Notes under the pieces: model-generated | Told to the model about the DNA's origin: nothing | Seen by the model: only the letters and a program-made list of their open reading frames with translations | The model's database searches: none | Origin: Paragonimus skrjabini miyazakii | Lineage: Eukaryota; Platyhelminthes; Trematoda; Plagiorchiida; Troglotrematidae | Assembly (NCBI GenBank): GCA_014338405.1 | Contig: JTDE01001507.1 | Coordinates: forward strand, 8,186 to 72,185 | DNA length: 64,000 nucleotides | Reading direction: 5' to 3' | Made by a program: the position numbers and the translations under genes | In this document: piece after piece, positions 24,150 to 36,304 of the stretch | Layout of the letters: every line of letters begins with the position of its first letter | Position numbering within the stretch: the first letter of the stretch is position 1

Positions 24150-24780
24150 CGAAATCTACTTCAAAATAATAGCCCTGTGTTCTGGATTCAGGGTAGAGTT
24201 ACGTCGCACGATCAATGATTTATAATGACACACTGACGACGTTGCTACTAGCTTGCCCCTGGGTCCAATCCTGGCAACCTCCGTTGGAAAATTAAGGATC
24301 GAGGAATCGTGAGCGTTTATTATCTACCAGAGATACGCAGATCACATTTTTGTTGTCGGTTCAAGTGGTACAGATGTCCTTAAACATGTCCACTCCGGAG
24401 TACGCTACCATTCGATTGGCACCCTAAATAAATTTAAGTGAGCACCTGCAGCTCACTTCTGCAAAAATTCGCCGACGTTCTGGTTGGTCCCAAAAATAGG
24501 GCACTGTTCATAAGTAAATGGGAAGGAGATGGAACACCGACTTCTGCATTCTTGCTTGCTAAAACGAACGAGGTAGTTGATCAGCTCCTTAAAGTTGTGC
24601 ATAAAAGCTAAACTGAGAGTCTACCCTAGACTCTGTGCCCAGCTACTATACTCATCCACTACAAAATACTACTCGCTAGGACAGAGTACGTACGTTCAAC
24701 CTTCCGCCATATCACTCAAAAATCTCGTTCCCATTGTCTTTGATTTCATAACTGTGATCACATGAACTCAAATTTCCACA
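24150..24780 (+). mobile_element. Penelope-like element fragment: reverse transcriptase palm
   Basis: The plus-strand translation shows the Penelope RT block LPLGPILATSVGKL (24252-24294) and, about 25 residues later, the catalytic motif YQRYADHIFVV (24322-24357), where family members have Y-x-DD. The second catalytic Asp is His here, so the enzyme would be dead, and a stop lies between the blocks. Downstream to about 24780 the frame is broken and similarity fades. The minus-strand fragment at 62900-63328 has a comparable ADHIF motif. Confidence 0.65.
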
Positions 24781-27170
24781 AGTCACTGGAATAAACTTTC
24801 CTTCTGTGTCAATAAGGCATCCGGTTACTGCTTGACTCGTTTCCAAAATTACTTTAAAAACTGTCAATCTCTTCACGGTTATTAAAATATTAAGTTTTTT
24901 CTTATCTGCTGTTACTATGCGGAGTTGAACAAAAGATTAAAACGGCCTCATTCGGGTCGAATGTGAATCAAAGCCACAAACATGCCATCGTGTTACTGCT
25001 TATCCAGAACAGTCTTCAAATAAACTCACCGAATATAGTTTGGTGTACAAGGTTCCGGCTTAGCGGGTGGCAAGCAGGCAGTGAATTTGGACAACCGTCG
25101 AATCTATCTCTATGCGGTTAAGTAACACTGCTTTATTTACAAAAATGTTTTCTACATGTCTTTCACAGTCATTATTCTCTAGTGATATGCACTCTTTTCG
25201 TCAGAGCCTATACTAACAGCTGACCTAGGTTAGAAAAGGTACACTTATATCGTGCCCACGTTCGGATTCAATGAGGGTAGACACCTTGAGACTTCGTGCC
25301 GTGGTTACGCTGTCGATTGAACAGCCACGAAAGTTGAATAGGAACACAAAAACCCAGGTCAACCAGTTGATGCACATGACTGTATTTGGTGCGGTTCATT
25401 GACGACCTCCACTTTGACTCAAGCAACCGCCTCACATGAAACCACAGAGGGGAATCTGCTTACGATGTTCTTCTGTAAAAGCAAAGTCAGCTGGCTGCAT
25501 ATAACCAACGAAAGTTCAAGGAAAACTTTGGTGCATTGTCAGTGGGTGTTGTTGAGTTGGAGTGTTTAACGATGTCGGCAGCCTAAAATTTCAGGTGTTA
25601 GTAACTTTCATTTGTCAAAGAAAGAGGAGTGCAGGATTTCTGCTTTTAGTTTTCAGTAGAGAACGGGAGGTCCTGGTACAAATGTGTTGACTGATTGTTA
25701 CTTCAATACGCCTGGCTTACCAAAATCACACCAGACGGACTTACATCCTGAGCCGTGAGCAAGGATACTGTGGAGCTCTACCATCCGCGACGTTTACTAT
25801 ATCCGGAGAAATGCGAAGGGTCTATAAATGTTGTACCAATCATCCTTTCTACACAGTGCAACCAGGAGGTTTTACAAAGATATTATCAAACACCCATGGG
25901 TGCACTGTACACTGCCAGCATGATGCTAGAGGGTAAACTACATCGGGCGGACAAACAGCCTGTCGCAAAATTTGCTGACTGAACGGTCTGCCTTGTTTTA
26001 TTTTTCATCTCAATATGTTATACTACGGCATTGTTTCAGAACGAGAACATTCCAAGACATTTCCATAGATCGGGATATGATTATAAACGTCCGTGTGCCT
26101 GATGATCTGTAAGACATTTCGGTCGGCAGAACACTGATGTACAGTCCTTAAGTTCTCGCGTAATTTAAGTTAGCGTTTTTACCTTTCCGGTCAAAACATT
26201 AAGGTTATTTGGATGATACATTCAATATAAGTAATGGACATGTGTGCTGACCAATATAAGTGCGGATTTTCTGTAAAACAATATGAATAGAGCCACAGTC
26301 TACACCAAGGGATAGCTAATGAATTAAGCAGGTACATTTCACTTCGAATTCTGCTTTCCAGATGGTAGGTGTACGAAGGTAATCGACACGCCTGACGATG
26401 ATCATACAGCAGCAAATCAATATGACGACCTTGTAGCTCAAACCAAGCTATGAGTGAATGACTGGCGAACCAACCGATTAGCCATAAGCTTCAGCCATTT
26501 TTAACTTAGCACACGCCGTGACCGTAAGACCTCAAGGACCTCATTGCGTTTGCGGCGAACAGTTGAAGACAGAATTTTTGTTTTAAGGCAGTAGGTAAAA
26601 GCGTTTTGCCTAGTTCAGTGATAGGAAGCAGTAGCCTCATCAGATTGAGCAGTTGAACTCGTGAGCTTACCATGTTATTACCCAAACGCGAGGGTCCTTA
26701 AAAGGTGATAATTCCAAAACTTGGTGACAAAAGTTTTGTTACATACACTCACTGCCACTTAGGACAGGTCCTTATTTTGTTTTCGGGAAAGTTCTCTGCA
26801 AACTCCCTTTGGTTTCGAAAGCTAAAAGCAGAAACCCTTAAGGATAGACCATGTCTGAGTATACTTCATGCATGCTGAGTGACGACGTTTCACGTGTGTC
26901 ACAAATATGTGCGACCAGGAAGCCCTTAAGGTAAACGTTCCGTACGTCTATATTATGGGTGACGCTCCAATGACCCTCGAATACTTGGACGCATTCACCT
27001 ATGGATCAGTTACCAGATTCAAAGTTCCCAGACTGGTTCCTCTGGTTGGATCCTTTAGCCTTACCGAGTGAGATTGTACGATAGTTGTATAAGTGTGTTT
27101 GCTGTTGACTTGCAGTTTATTTCACCAGAGCCAAATGACCCAACCTGAAATTTGGGTGTGAGTCTGAGGA
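24781..27170. other. Unassigned stretch
   Basis: A 75-codon frame at 25755-25982 (+) and a short open frame at 26940-27067 (+) lack recognisable domains. The latter immediately precedes a Penelope fragment in the same orientation and may be its eroded RT. Confidence 0.4.
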
Positions 27171-27174
27171 CAAC

Positions 27175-27830
27175 AGCTGATTACCGTTTCCATATACATT
27201 TATGATTCGAAGAAGAATGGGTTCATTAAGAGAAGATATCATATAGAATCTACAAAACCAGGTCGATACTTGAACTTCAGTGGCTCCACACATGCCCAAC
27301 ATAAATGTAGAACGCTGAAAAGACTACTTATACGAGCAAGTGGAACCTATAAACAAGGTACTGAATTTGATCACGTCATTCCCACGGCCTAATGGTTACC
27401 CTAAGGTGTTTGTGGAACGTCGTAATGGGCCACCAACGTCACGTGAAAAGATAAGAACCGTTGGCAAAAGTAGGGTTTACATAGAACTGTCGTCTGAAGA
27501 CGAGTATGTTGTGCGTTAAACAAAGCATAGAATATTAAATTTTATCAGACGAACAGTTAATTCAACCGAACATCGTGCAGCCGTTTGAATCAAGAAAAGG
27601 TTGGTGACTTCAGTCGAAGAAGATCAGCAGGTCATCGCCTCCTCAGGCCGTGTTTTCCAACTTCAATATAAATGCGGAGAAATTTACTTACACAGAACTG
27701 ACGAATGCTTCATTTCCATCGTGAAGGAACATTTGTGTAAACGAGTGCGAAGTCCGTATTCCTGAGAAACGGTACTGCCGTTCGGATGCGCAAACAGCCA
27801 GTATCCACAGTGATCATTTTTCCAGTTATC
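27175..27830 (+). mobile_element. Penelope-like element fragment: RT thumb, linker and GIY-YIG
   Basis: A first frame gives the RT C-terminal block around TKPGRYLNFSGST (27250-27280), which corresponds to the YRKPT-x-GRYLNF region of Penelope RT. After a frameshift, a second frame gives NGYPKVFVERR (27391-27423) and the linker phrase SRVYIELSSEDEY. A third segment gives a GIY-YIG remnant, YKCGEIYLHRTDECF followed by VKEHL (27667-27738). Several stops and shifts show it is inactive. An RTE fragment in the same orientation follows at 28160. Confidence 0.72.
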
Positions 27831-28159
27831 CATCTAGTTTGTGCATTCCAAATCTTGTTGCCTCATTCTAAACCAATTCAGGCCAGCTATGGTTATCCGG
27901 AAACAGACATCTGTAGATTTGATACTGAAGAAGACTCGATTTCCTTTCTGAACCGGCTGGTCTATAATCCCTCCCTGATTATTTGTTGCGAAAATGTTTT
28001 ATCTTATTGTAAAGTTGATTCTTTTGACATATTCTGCTACCTTGTTAGGTTTGTGCACTGCAAAAATCCCAATGGCTATACTGACTAGGATTTCAGTCAT
28101 CCTAGTTACATATTTGTCAGACAGGAAAAAGGGAAACAGTCAGATGAAAATTAGATGCA

Positions 28160-28840
28160 CTCATGGAGTTATATGTCGCACTACTGACACCGTCGAAGTA
28201 TGAAGCACGATCCTGTGAACACACAGCGGAACTATATAGTTACGACACTGCTGTCTTTCGAATCAAGAAGAAAGAATTCAGAAAATGCACCTTAGTAGAA
28301 CAGCATTTTGATTGCTCAGCGGTTGATAGTGATCGCCGTCGTATTACTATTCCCACTTCCAACATCCTTGCTGTAAGCAATCCGCTTGAGATTGTAGACA
28401 CTTTCACATACATGAGTAGCATTATCTCATCAGTCTGTACTATGACTGATGAGATATCACCAAAGGTAGGGGTTGAATTTACCAATCTGCAGCAACTATT
28501 GCATCGTAAAGACATTTGATTGTTGCTGAAAGGAATGGTGCATAATACCTGTGTCCGTGTATTTTGCACTGTACTTCGGAAACGTTACGTTTGTGATGTA
28601 GTTGCCAACCGACTTGCTGTGTTTGACCATCCGTGTTTCCGTCAATTAGTTAACATTAATTGGACTGATCGCGTTATCAATACAGCTGTTCGGGGGCGAA
28701 TTTTTCGAAAAGCTCGGGATGCACGATCAGTTATTCAACTAATCCCGTTGCGCAGCCTGCGATGGTTTACTCACTTCCTCCGTAACCCAACTGAGCGTAT
28801 ACCGTACATTACATCACATAGTGGGATCGCCAACAGTTGA
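28160..28840 (+). mobile_element. RTE-type non-LTR retrotransposon, C-terminal part of the RT polyprotein
   Basis: One frame from 28163 to 28840, broken only by a TGA at 28517-28519, reads as the conserved C-terminus of RTE-clade proteins. Its blocks are FTYMSSIISSVCTMTDEIS (28399-28455), then LHRKDI, VHNTCVRV and the hallmark LAVFDHPCFRQLVNI-W (28615-28665), followed by LRSLRWFTHFLRNPTERIP. These correspond to the family's FTYLGS, YNTCVR, VFDHRCLR and LRWLGHVLRM blocks. The RT palm and endonuclease are not visible upstream, so the copy is 5' truncated, as is usual for this class. Confidence 0.78.
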
Positions 28841-28937
28841 GTAAAACTGCGTAGTAGTCAAGCAAAATTTTCTTCCAGGATATTCCACGTCACTGTTTAG
28901 GTGAGCCGTGCCCGAACCACGGTAACTTCTGGTCAGG

Positions 28938-29000
28938 CTCATGGATGCTATGATGATGCTGATGTCCGCAGTAATGGTGATAATAATGATAACATTTGAT
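28938..29000 (+). repeat. GAT/GATAAT-rich simple repeat in the RTE 3' region
   Basis: Imperfect ATG/GAT trinucleotide repeats (ATGATGATGCTGATG, then GGTGATAATAATGATAAC). Short simple repeats are common at 3' ends of RTE elements, so this probably lies in the 3' untranslated region of the element at 28160. Confidence 0.45.
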
Positions 29001-29040
29001 ACTATAGATTTAGCACGGAATACGTACATCAGCTACTCTT

Positions 29041-30020
29041 CGTGTTCGGTTTCGTTCAGCTTCTGGAAGAGTTATCGACACCTACGTTAAAACTCTCTTA
29101 CATTCAATCCAATCAAACCCCGCGATGCCAGTGAATTGAATTTGGCCAGGGTCGTTGCTGTTTTAAGGATATGGAGCAGCTGGGCGTTAAACATTTACCT
29201 CATCAGTGATTTCTCTTTCATGTTGCGAATAATTGTTTCGGGTAACATTTTTTTTATCTTACTAAGCATCCCCATTTATTGTTGGCATCGTGGAATATGA
29301 GATTTCGAATGATTTTACACACCTAAATGCATCGTATACAAAAGGTAACCATTATTGACGAAAAAAAGGGGAAATTAGTAATTTATTCATCTGATATATT
29401 CCATAGCAAAGTGGTTAGTCGTAAACTAGATTTTAAAATTCTCAGAAATATCATTTTATCACGACTATCAAGCCGGTCTAAAATTTAACACCGATATATC
29501 ATATTTTGTGGTGTTCAATAGAAAACCTATATGCAAACCAACTACTCCAGTAGATCCTAACGATTCAGTTGCAGTATTCTAACCAACTACGTAATGTGAG
29601 TGCATAGTGCCCATAAAGGGACTGGACTGGACTTGACAACCTCCTCGATGCAAGGTCAAGCAGCGATTCACGGAAGGCTATGGCCAGTCAGTGTCGACAA
29701 TTCGAACAAAATAGCCTCAGAGCAGTAACCAATCCGGATGGCATGCCGGAGTGGCATCAGATTTTGGTATAACGGCCGTCAGAGTAGAACAGGTTGTTTA
29801 GGTGTGTCACGCGTTAAAACAAACAGCTCGGCGATATCAACCATCTGTTTACGGGGTTGAGGCTGGAAATCCCAAACCACCCGGATAAAGTCAGTTTGTC
29901 TGTTTCGATATCCAGCATAGTTCTATTGACCTGTAAGGCAGCCACTAAAACCAGGGTGTGACACCGCTTTTAGAGAATACCGGAAGTACCAAGAACATAG
30001 TACGATACTAATCTAACAAC
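29041..30020. other. Unassigned stretch, possibly 3' UTRs of flanking elements
   Basis: No coding sequence is seen. The GC-richer part at 29600-29960 lies directly downstream of the minus-strand CR1-like reading frame and may be its 3' untranslated region. No terminal repeat or target duplication was identified. Confidence 0.35.
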
Positions 30021-30029
30021 GTTTTCAAA

Positions 30030-32930
30030 AAGTGGAAACGTAGTAACACTATAAAACGGTCCCTAAAGGAGCAACTAACAACCTCAAGTGAAAAGTGATT
30101 CAAGTGATTGATAGTCTTCTAAGAAAAGAACTTTTGTCGAAGGAAGGTCCGGGATCAGGCTTGTAGAGAGTCGCATTGTGACGCCTTCGACTGTTGTCAG
30201 CTACTGAGGTAAAAGCTGCTGTGCGAGTTCTACGCTATACTGAAATGTGTTTGAGGGATGAGTTACAGCGGAGACTTTGAAACCCAAGTGGATATAGACC
30301 AAGAATCTCGCGGTTCATCTCGTGGGATAAATATTACGGACCAGTGGATACCTGGATGGCTACTCGCTAGGCACTCTGAGAGGTATATATACCTCTTTTC
30401 ATGTTGGCGTACATGAACCGGTTGGCATACTCAAACAGTGGTCTTATATAGTTCCCGTTAAGTATTTGAAAGGCGTGTTTATCTGTGCGGGGAAAAGTTC
30501 CTCTTATCATCCTCAGAACCACAAATCCCTTTTTAGCGGCAATCTGGTGGTGATAAGGAAAGGATAAGCTAGACGACAGTCAAATCCCTAGGTTGTTTCC
30601 CAAGTCAACTTTCCAAATATATGTTGCACTTTATGCAGTATGTGTCACAAATAGGTTTTCGGAGTCTTCTGCAAGCGATATATGTGCACATTAGCTGTCG
30701 TTCAGCGGGAGACTCCAGTCATCTGACCAGTACTTAATATGGTCAATGTCAATAGGTAATTACCTGGGATCACATGCATTCCAGGTTTTTAAGCTGTCAG
30801 CGTGAAGAACAGCATGGCTAGAAATAAAGTCGAGAAGGTAGTTGTTATATATAGGAAACAACAGCGGACCAAGTACGAATCCTTGAGAATTTCGGCGGAG
30901 TTCGGGGAAGAAGTAAAAAGGTCCAATCCGGTTTTTACTCTAAACGTTCTGTTACCAAGAAGGGATGCAATTCGGCGGAGAACCTCGCCTGGGATCCGAG
31001 AAACTTCCATTTTATGTAAAAGAAGACGACGTAGGGCACAATCAAATGCTCAGGCAAAGTCGAAAAAGATAGCATATGGGATGTAATCATTGGCTTTGAC
31101 TTTTGTCAGGCTTTCGATGAAGATTAGCGTGTTGGTTATGCATGACCGACCGGGAAAGAAGCCAGGCTGAAGAGAGAAGCAAAGTTTATTTAAGAAGAAA
31201 CGCTTAAGAATGGCGAGGCTGATCAGACGACAACTAGCGGGTGAATATCGACCACATGCCTTTAATATGGATGTGACAATGGCTTTCTTCCATGCTTACG
31301 GAAGCGGGTTGGTCCGGAGTATCTGTTTGAACAGATTATGGAGGCTCACTACCAAACCAAGGATCCTCTCTCTGAGGATCCTGCGATGGATCGTACCTGG
31401 CCCCATTAGGTTATAACGATTTATTCTAAACAACAGATTCTGGGCTTCAAGCATAGAAAAGTCAGCTGTCAGGAGTGCTTATTGAAAGTTTCTCCGGATG
31501 CCAGTTTGGTAGAGCCATATTGTAGACTGCTGAATAGTATTCTCTGAATAACTCGGCAATTACTTTGGGGTTGGAGGAGGTTTCCTTATCGAGAAGCCGC
31601 AGAGAAAGCGTTAAGAACTCAGATTTTTGCTGGTGGCACATGTACTTGAAAAGAAACTTCTTATTCCCGCAGGCTATCATTAGGATTTTTGAATGTCCCT
31701 GTTGGATAAGTTGATGGATTTCCCGTTTGCGTCTTTTTCGTAAACAGCGAAAGGCTTACAGATTTTCCACTTTACCAGTTAGCTTCTGTTTAGAGAATAG
31801 ACAAGAACGTGCATCAGGAAGGCGGCGTATGGTCAGCGAAAGCGGTGAACGAGAAGGAGATTTCTATAGTTTGCGGGGAAAAAATGTCTTGTCAGCTTCT
31901 TGTACGGCGACCTTAGAAGAGTGGTAATTTGAGTTCACTGGGTCAGGCTCGGGTTCGAGTGTACTTAGGAATGTCCTTAGCGCGTTGAAGTTTGCTTTAT
32001 GGAAAGTTTGGAACGAAGTCTTTGTTACGGATTTTGGGAGACAGTAATAGATAAAATCAAAAACTAATAGCAAGGGTCACTATGTCCAGCGATGGTATGA
32101 TGACCTTTCTGTCTACCAATTTAGCTTCATTCGTGATAACTAGGATGATACCAGTTTCGAACTATGCCTCTTAGATTGTTCAACATATTTTTTCTAGACT
32201 TTTTGCGGATCAGCCTCGTCAAGAATATTAAAAATCTGCAGCCGAAGTCTTCATGAAAAGCAGCTATTCAGCTGAGTTTCAATATGTGGAAATCAACCAC
32301 ATTAGGAAGATGGGAGAAGCGCTGTGTGAACGACAGACGATCTAGGGCGGCATGAATGGTTTCGTCGTCGGATGCGCTGCATCACGGTAAACGGCTAACG
32401 ATTCCAACAAGGAGCCTGTCAAGACTATAAAGCTAAAGTTTGAGCCAGAGTGTATCACATTTCTTTTTGGGGGTAAATTCTCTTAAGACGGTCGGCATTG
32501 GAAGCTTCTGGCTTAGGAAGACAGCAAAACCTTCCATGCATCCACGGGAAGAGTTTGTTCTGTACAGTGAGTATCCAAAACCATACAGTTTATTACCACT
32601 AATAATCGCGGAAGGCCAGGTTTACACCGAAGCAAGAACGTGAGGGTAAGTTTCTTAGGCTGAATGTCTGATGCCTGGTAGTTTGTTTAAAAGGTTCAGA
32701 TACACACAGTTGAAGGCTACTTCCTCATTTGGCTGAGCATAAAAAGAGGCAGGAGAATACGGGGAAGAACGTAAGAAAGCAACTCTTGTAACCAGAGGGA
32801 ATGCTCTGCTCCTTCGTCCATTTTTGTTGGTGCAAAGACGACGCTGTTCAACCGCCTTCGCTTTCTGAGATAACGAATAGAGTCTTGCTGTTTGCACCCG
32901 GGATAACTTGGGCGGCAATTTAGATTGGAA
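30030..32930 (-). mobile_element. CR1-like non-LTR retrotransposon with endonuclease and reverse transcriptase, degenerate
   Basis: The minus-strand translation follows the CR1-type ORF2 order. An endonuclease start (CVYLNLLNKLPGIRH, about 32700-32655) leads to the GYSLYRTNSSRG and GFAVFLSQ blocks (about 32590-32510) and LLVGIVSRLP (about 32410). The EN-RT connector follows, with FHKANFNALRTFLS at about 32005 and GNKKFLFKY at 31670. RT blocks are GPGTIHRRIL (31410), QPGFFPGRSCITN (about 31160), FFDFA-AFD (about 31055) and GNRTFRVKTG (about 30955). The thumb (IRPLFEYANRF, about 30440) and the final LGLYPLGFQSLR (about 30295) complete it. Stops and small shifts occur throughout, including a stop in RT motif A, so it is inactive. 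At nearly 3 kb it is the longest identifiable element here. Confidence 0.8.
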
Positions 32931-33970
32931 CGGGGTTTAGTAGGAATCGACCCCGAATAAAATGTAATTGGATTGAGCCAAGTGTGAGTTTTCCTAGATG
33001 CAAGACGTGACCCCAGCGGACTCAGGTTATAAAACGTAGGAATAAAATAATGTTTAACAAAACGTTTTTCAAATGGAACTATTTGAGCTGCGGAGGAACT
33101 GTGGTGATTTGCGCCACACTTTTGGGCTAATCCTTCAGACCCAAGGAAGCTCTACCGATGGTTGGCCATCTAAGGAGATGAAAGTAGCCGTCTCTGTTTT
33201 ATCTGTCAGCGCGTTGGTCGATTCTTTGAGGACACTGGTTCCCATTTGAGAGTGAAGACTGAGACTTTTGCACTGGCTTGGAGTCTGGGGTCACCCTTGA
33301 TGCGTGATCATTTTCTAGCCAGCTGGGAGTGCTTCCGCTACTCTTGTAATGGCCAGTCCAGGGAAACTTTCTATAGGTTATCATGAGTTGCCCCCATTCG
33401 TACCATTTTATTCTTCATTTGTCGTGTTCTCATCTTCTCAGATCACAAGGAGTTCCAGTGACTTCTTGGTAGCTTTATAACAAAGTCTGTTAGCTTAAGC
33501 TGAGTTTGTTAAATCTGGAGTGAGGTTTGCTCACCTGGAGCGGATTTGGTGGGAAACCGTCCCCAAAAATACCATCTTTTCCCGAATTCCAGCAGTAGAC
33601 ATGACCGCTGCCTTCCGAGCAACCACCACACCCAGAAAGGCGAGCGCTGTATACTCGATCAAGGAGTTCAACTCTAACTTCATATAAGAGTTACTGTGTT
33701 TCAACCGAAGCTATTTCAACCGCGGCCATGTGCAGTGCGTTGACATTCTTAGACGCCTTGTTAAACTTTGATGCGTCTTGTTTTTGCTCACTGAGAGTGA
33801 CGAGTAGCGGGACAAGTACGGGCCCGGACGGGGTGCAGCTTTCTCGGATGAGGCAGCCGATGCAGATGAATAGTCATTTCAAGAAAGTGAGCAGGGTGAA
33901 CTGGTCTTCATTATGGCCAGCACACTTGAAATTTTATCAGACTAAGCACATTTGGCACTGTATATTGTTC
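32931..33970 (-). other. Region upstream of the CR1-like element, possible ORF1 remnant
   Basis: This stretch is GC-richer than the background and lies immediately 5' of the CR1-like endonuclease on the same strand. Minus-strand translation contains charged segments (SEQKQDASKFNKASK near 33770) and a Ser-rich frame at 33384-33199, but no clear PHD, esterase or zinc-knuckle domain. It could be the ORF1 and 5' UTR of the element. The plus-strand frame at 33728-33973 is probably a shadow. Confidence 0.3.
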
Positions 33971-34559
33971 TAAACAGTCATGTGTCAACAGTATCGGTCA
34001 CAAACATTTGATATTTCAGACCAACCAATACTACTGGATCTCGTGCGTGTCACTGTGTTACAGCAGGTGAACAAAAACGGGAGGTTAACGTTATCAAAAG
34101 CAATATGTAAAGCGAGTAAACAGTGAAAACGAGCAAATATGCGATCAGATAATAATTCATAGGACAAATAGGTCATACGACGACGAAAACTGTATGAATT
34201 TTGATGCTCATGGTATCAACAATCAGCAGTAACAGGGGTACAATGACACCACAGAAATGTTACTCAAAATTCGTGTAACTTGCTATGATTTACAAGCGCA
34301 ACGGAGCCGATCAATACAAAAGCTTAGGCATCTGCACCAATTGTAGTTCTTTCTTTTGCTGATGCCTCTGGTCTATAAAATTGGTCTATAAAACTGAGAT
34401 TTGCTTGGTGCCACAAGTTCTGCAAGTTTTCAAAAGTGTACTTCAGTGAAAACATAGTCAACAGTAGTTACTACCGGCCACTTTCCATCCTCAGTCTTCC
34501 CGGAGTTGAGCAGTTAAAACAATCGGGATATCTCTGTCTAAGTTCCTGTTGACGGATAT

Positions 34560-35640
34560 TTGACTGTGTTCTCTACCAAGTCCACGGTATATGCACATAA
34601 CATACGTACTAAAGCTGTCATTAGAATAATTCATTTCATCCCACATATCGTGTCTCCAAAAGTTTTGAAAATGTCTCAAGGTCCTAATCTTGCTCCTTGT
34701 CTAGCATCAAAGAACTGTGCTAAAGATTTGTGGGAGCAGCTCTATGGGATTTTTAGTCAAACACTTAGAGCTGACAAGATTCCAAAAGCCTAGGTGTACA
34801 CAAAACTACCCATCTTTTAAGACGCAGTGATTCCGATACAGGTCATCTGCAATATTATCAGCTAATCCAGAGGTCATACAGAGCTTGATTTCCGGCCGGT
34901 TACGCAGGCATTGCAATTGATCTGCACTGTTGCTTGAGAGTCGACCTATAATTTGAAAGTGTTTCCGGTTTGTTGCTAAGACTGATTGAACAGAGACAGC
35001 TGATAAAAACAGAATAGTTGATTTGGTTTGCTAAAGTTCTTTAAGACCTTCGACAGGATGGACCACTTCAAACTCTCTCTGAAAACTCCTAATTATGGTA
35101 CAGAAAATTCTCTATACTTGAGTTTCACCGATTATTTTTCTAGATTGGCACGGGGCATCTAGTGGAGTGCCACAACTTTCCATATTACGGTATCTGCTCC
35201 TCATTCAGTAGATGGTGCTTGTAATCCTTACTGAAAGTTAATGTATACTGGGTAACAAGACTAGAAGTCGGAAAGTTTGGAACGATTTAAACATACTGTC
35301 CTCCTGGGCCTCCCAATTCACACGGGTGAATACAGAATGATACACCTCCGTCATTCGGGTTGCTCGAAATACTTCTTGGGAGGCGGGTAACTGGATAACA
35401 CTACACACAAGCATGACATATGCAGGGTTGTCTCGACTGACTTTCATCGGTCTCCCAATAGTGTATCAATAAACTAAAAGACCAACTTCTTACCTGGGTT
35501 ACTTGCCAAGCAATTTGGACGATTTCACTCAAGCTGTTCCCCTGTTTTGTTTAGTCCACTAGTGCGTCCCATTATTGGGCTAAGACTCTGAGCTTGTCAT
35601 CCATACTTTATGAGGGACACTGCTCTCAGTAAGAAACTAT
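34560..35640 (+). mobile_element. Second non-LTR retrotransposon RT fragment (CR1/Jockey group), degenerate
   Basis: The plus-strand translation gives CAKDLWEQLYGIFSQTLR with IPKA (34718-34793), matching the RT finger region before motif A. Further blocks are FRPVTQ (about 34890), motif A as KFFKTFDRMDH (about 35037-35070) and the diagnostic SGVPQLSIL block (35161-35187, family SGVPQGSILGP) in another frame. A later MIHLRHSGCSKYFLGG-like block (about 35338-35390) matches the region after the YADD motif. Many stops and at least two frameshifts are present. It is in the opposite orientation to the CR1-like element at 30-33 kb and diverged from it, so it is a separate lineage. Confidence 0.65.
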
Positions 35641-36254
35641 AACGTACACCTATTACAAAGGTTATGACATTACGTTCTGATATTGTTGTTGGATATCATT
35701 TGGATTTGTTCACGGCTGTGTAGCAGATCATACGACACAATCAGTTGAATGCTCATTTCCCATATTCCTCTCAATTGTTGGAGATCTACTTGCATCAGAG
35801 GCGTGAACTTGTGTTGTGGATGCTTTCTGTACTGAACAAGGTCATGCTCGCAATAAAACACACATCTTCCCAAAAATTTATGAACTGATAAGAACGGAAG
35901 GTTTTTGGATTTGTTGAAGTTTTTCTACACTGTTTTTATTCTATGTTTCGCGTGATGTCAAATGTTGAATTCGTTCAGGTATGTTGAGTTTCTCTGTAGA
36001 AAGTCGATGCTGAGTTAGTAAAAAATAGCTTGAGGATTAAATGACGTTACGGGCAAGTTATACTATTGAACGTTTCAACCACCCCCTGTAGTTTTCCCCA
36101 GGAGTGTTTCAATCTGAACGACATTAACAAAGGATGGCCATTTGCAAAGGAAGGCTACCTGAGTTGGTTGAAATATGGATTAATACAACTTGCCTGTAAT
36201 GTTGTGTTATTCACAACCCATTCTTTAACAGCGTGTTAAACACGACACGCAGAC

Positions 36255-36304
36255 TGTTTGAAATAATTCATACCAGACAAATCTGGTATGAATTATTTCG
36301 AACA
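36255..36304. repeat. Near-perfect hairpin, 23-base arms with a 4-base loop
   Basis: The left arm 36255-36277 and right arm 36282-36304 pair at 22 of 23 positions around the loop CAAA. The outer ends read TGTTTGAAATAATTC and GAATTATTTCGAACA. There is no U-tract or neighbouring gene to make it a terminator. It could be a very small fold-back element, a stem-loop RNA precursor, or a recent inversion duplication. Confidence 0.75.

Noticed and set aside
28423..28456. Inverted repeat TATCTCATCAGTC / GACTGATGAGATA
   Set aside because: It lies within the RTE coding frame (MSSIISS...MTDEIS) and is most simply explained by the protein sequence.
31364..31384. Short palindrome AGGATCC...GGATCCT
   Set aside because: Small, inside the CR1-like RT frame, and no sign of function.
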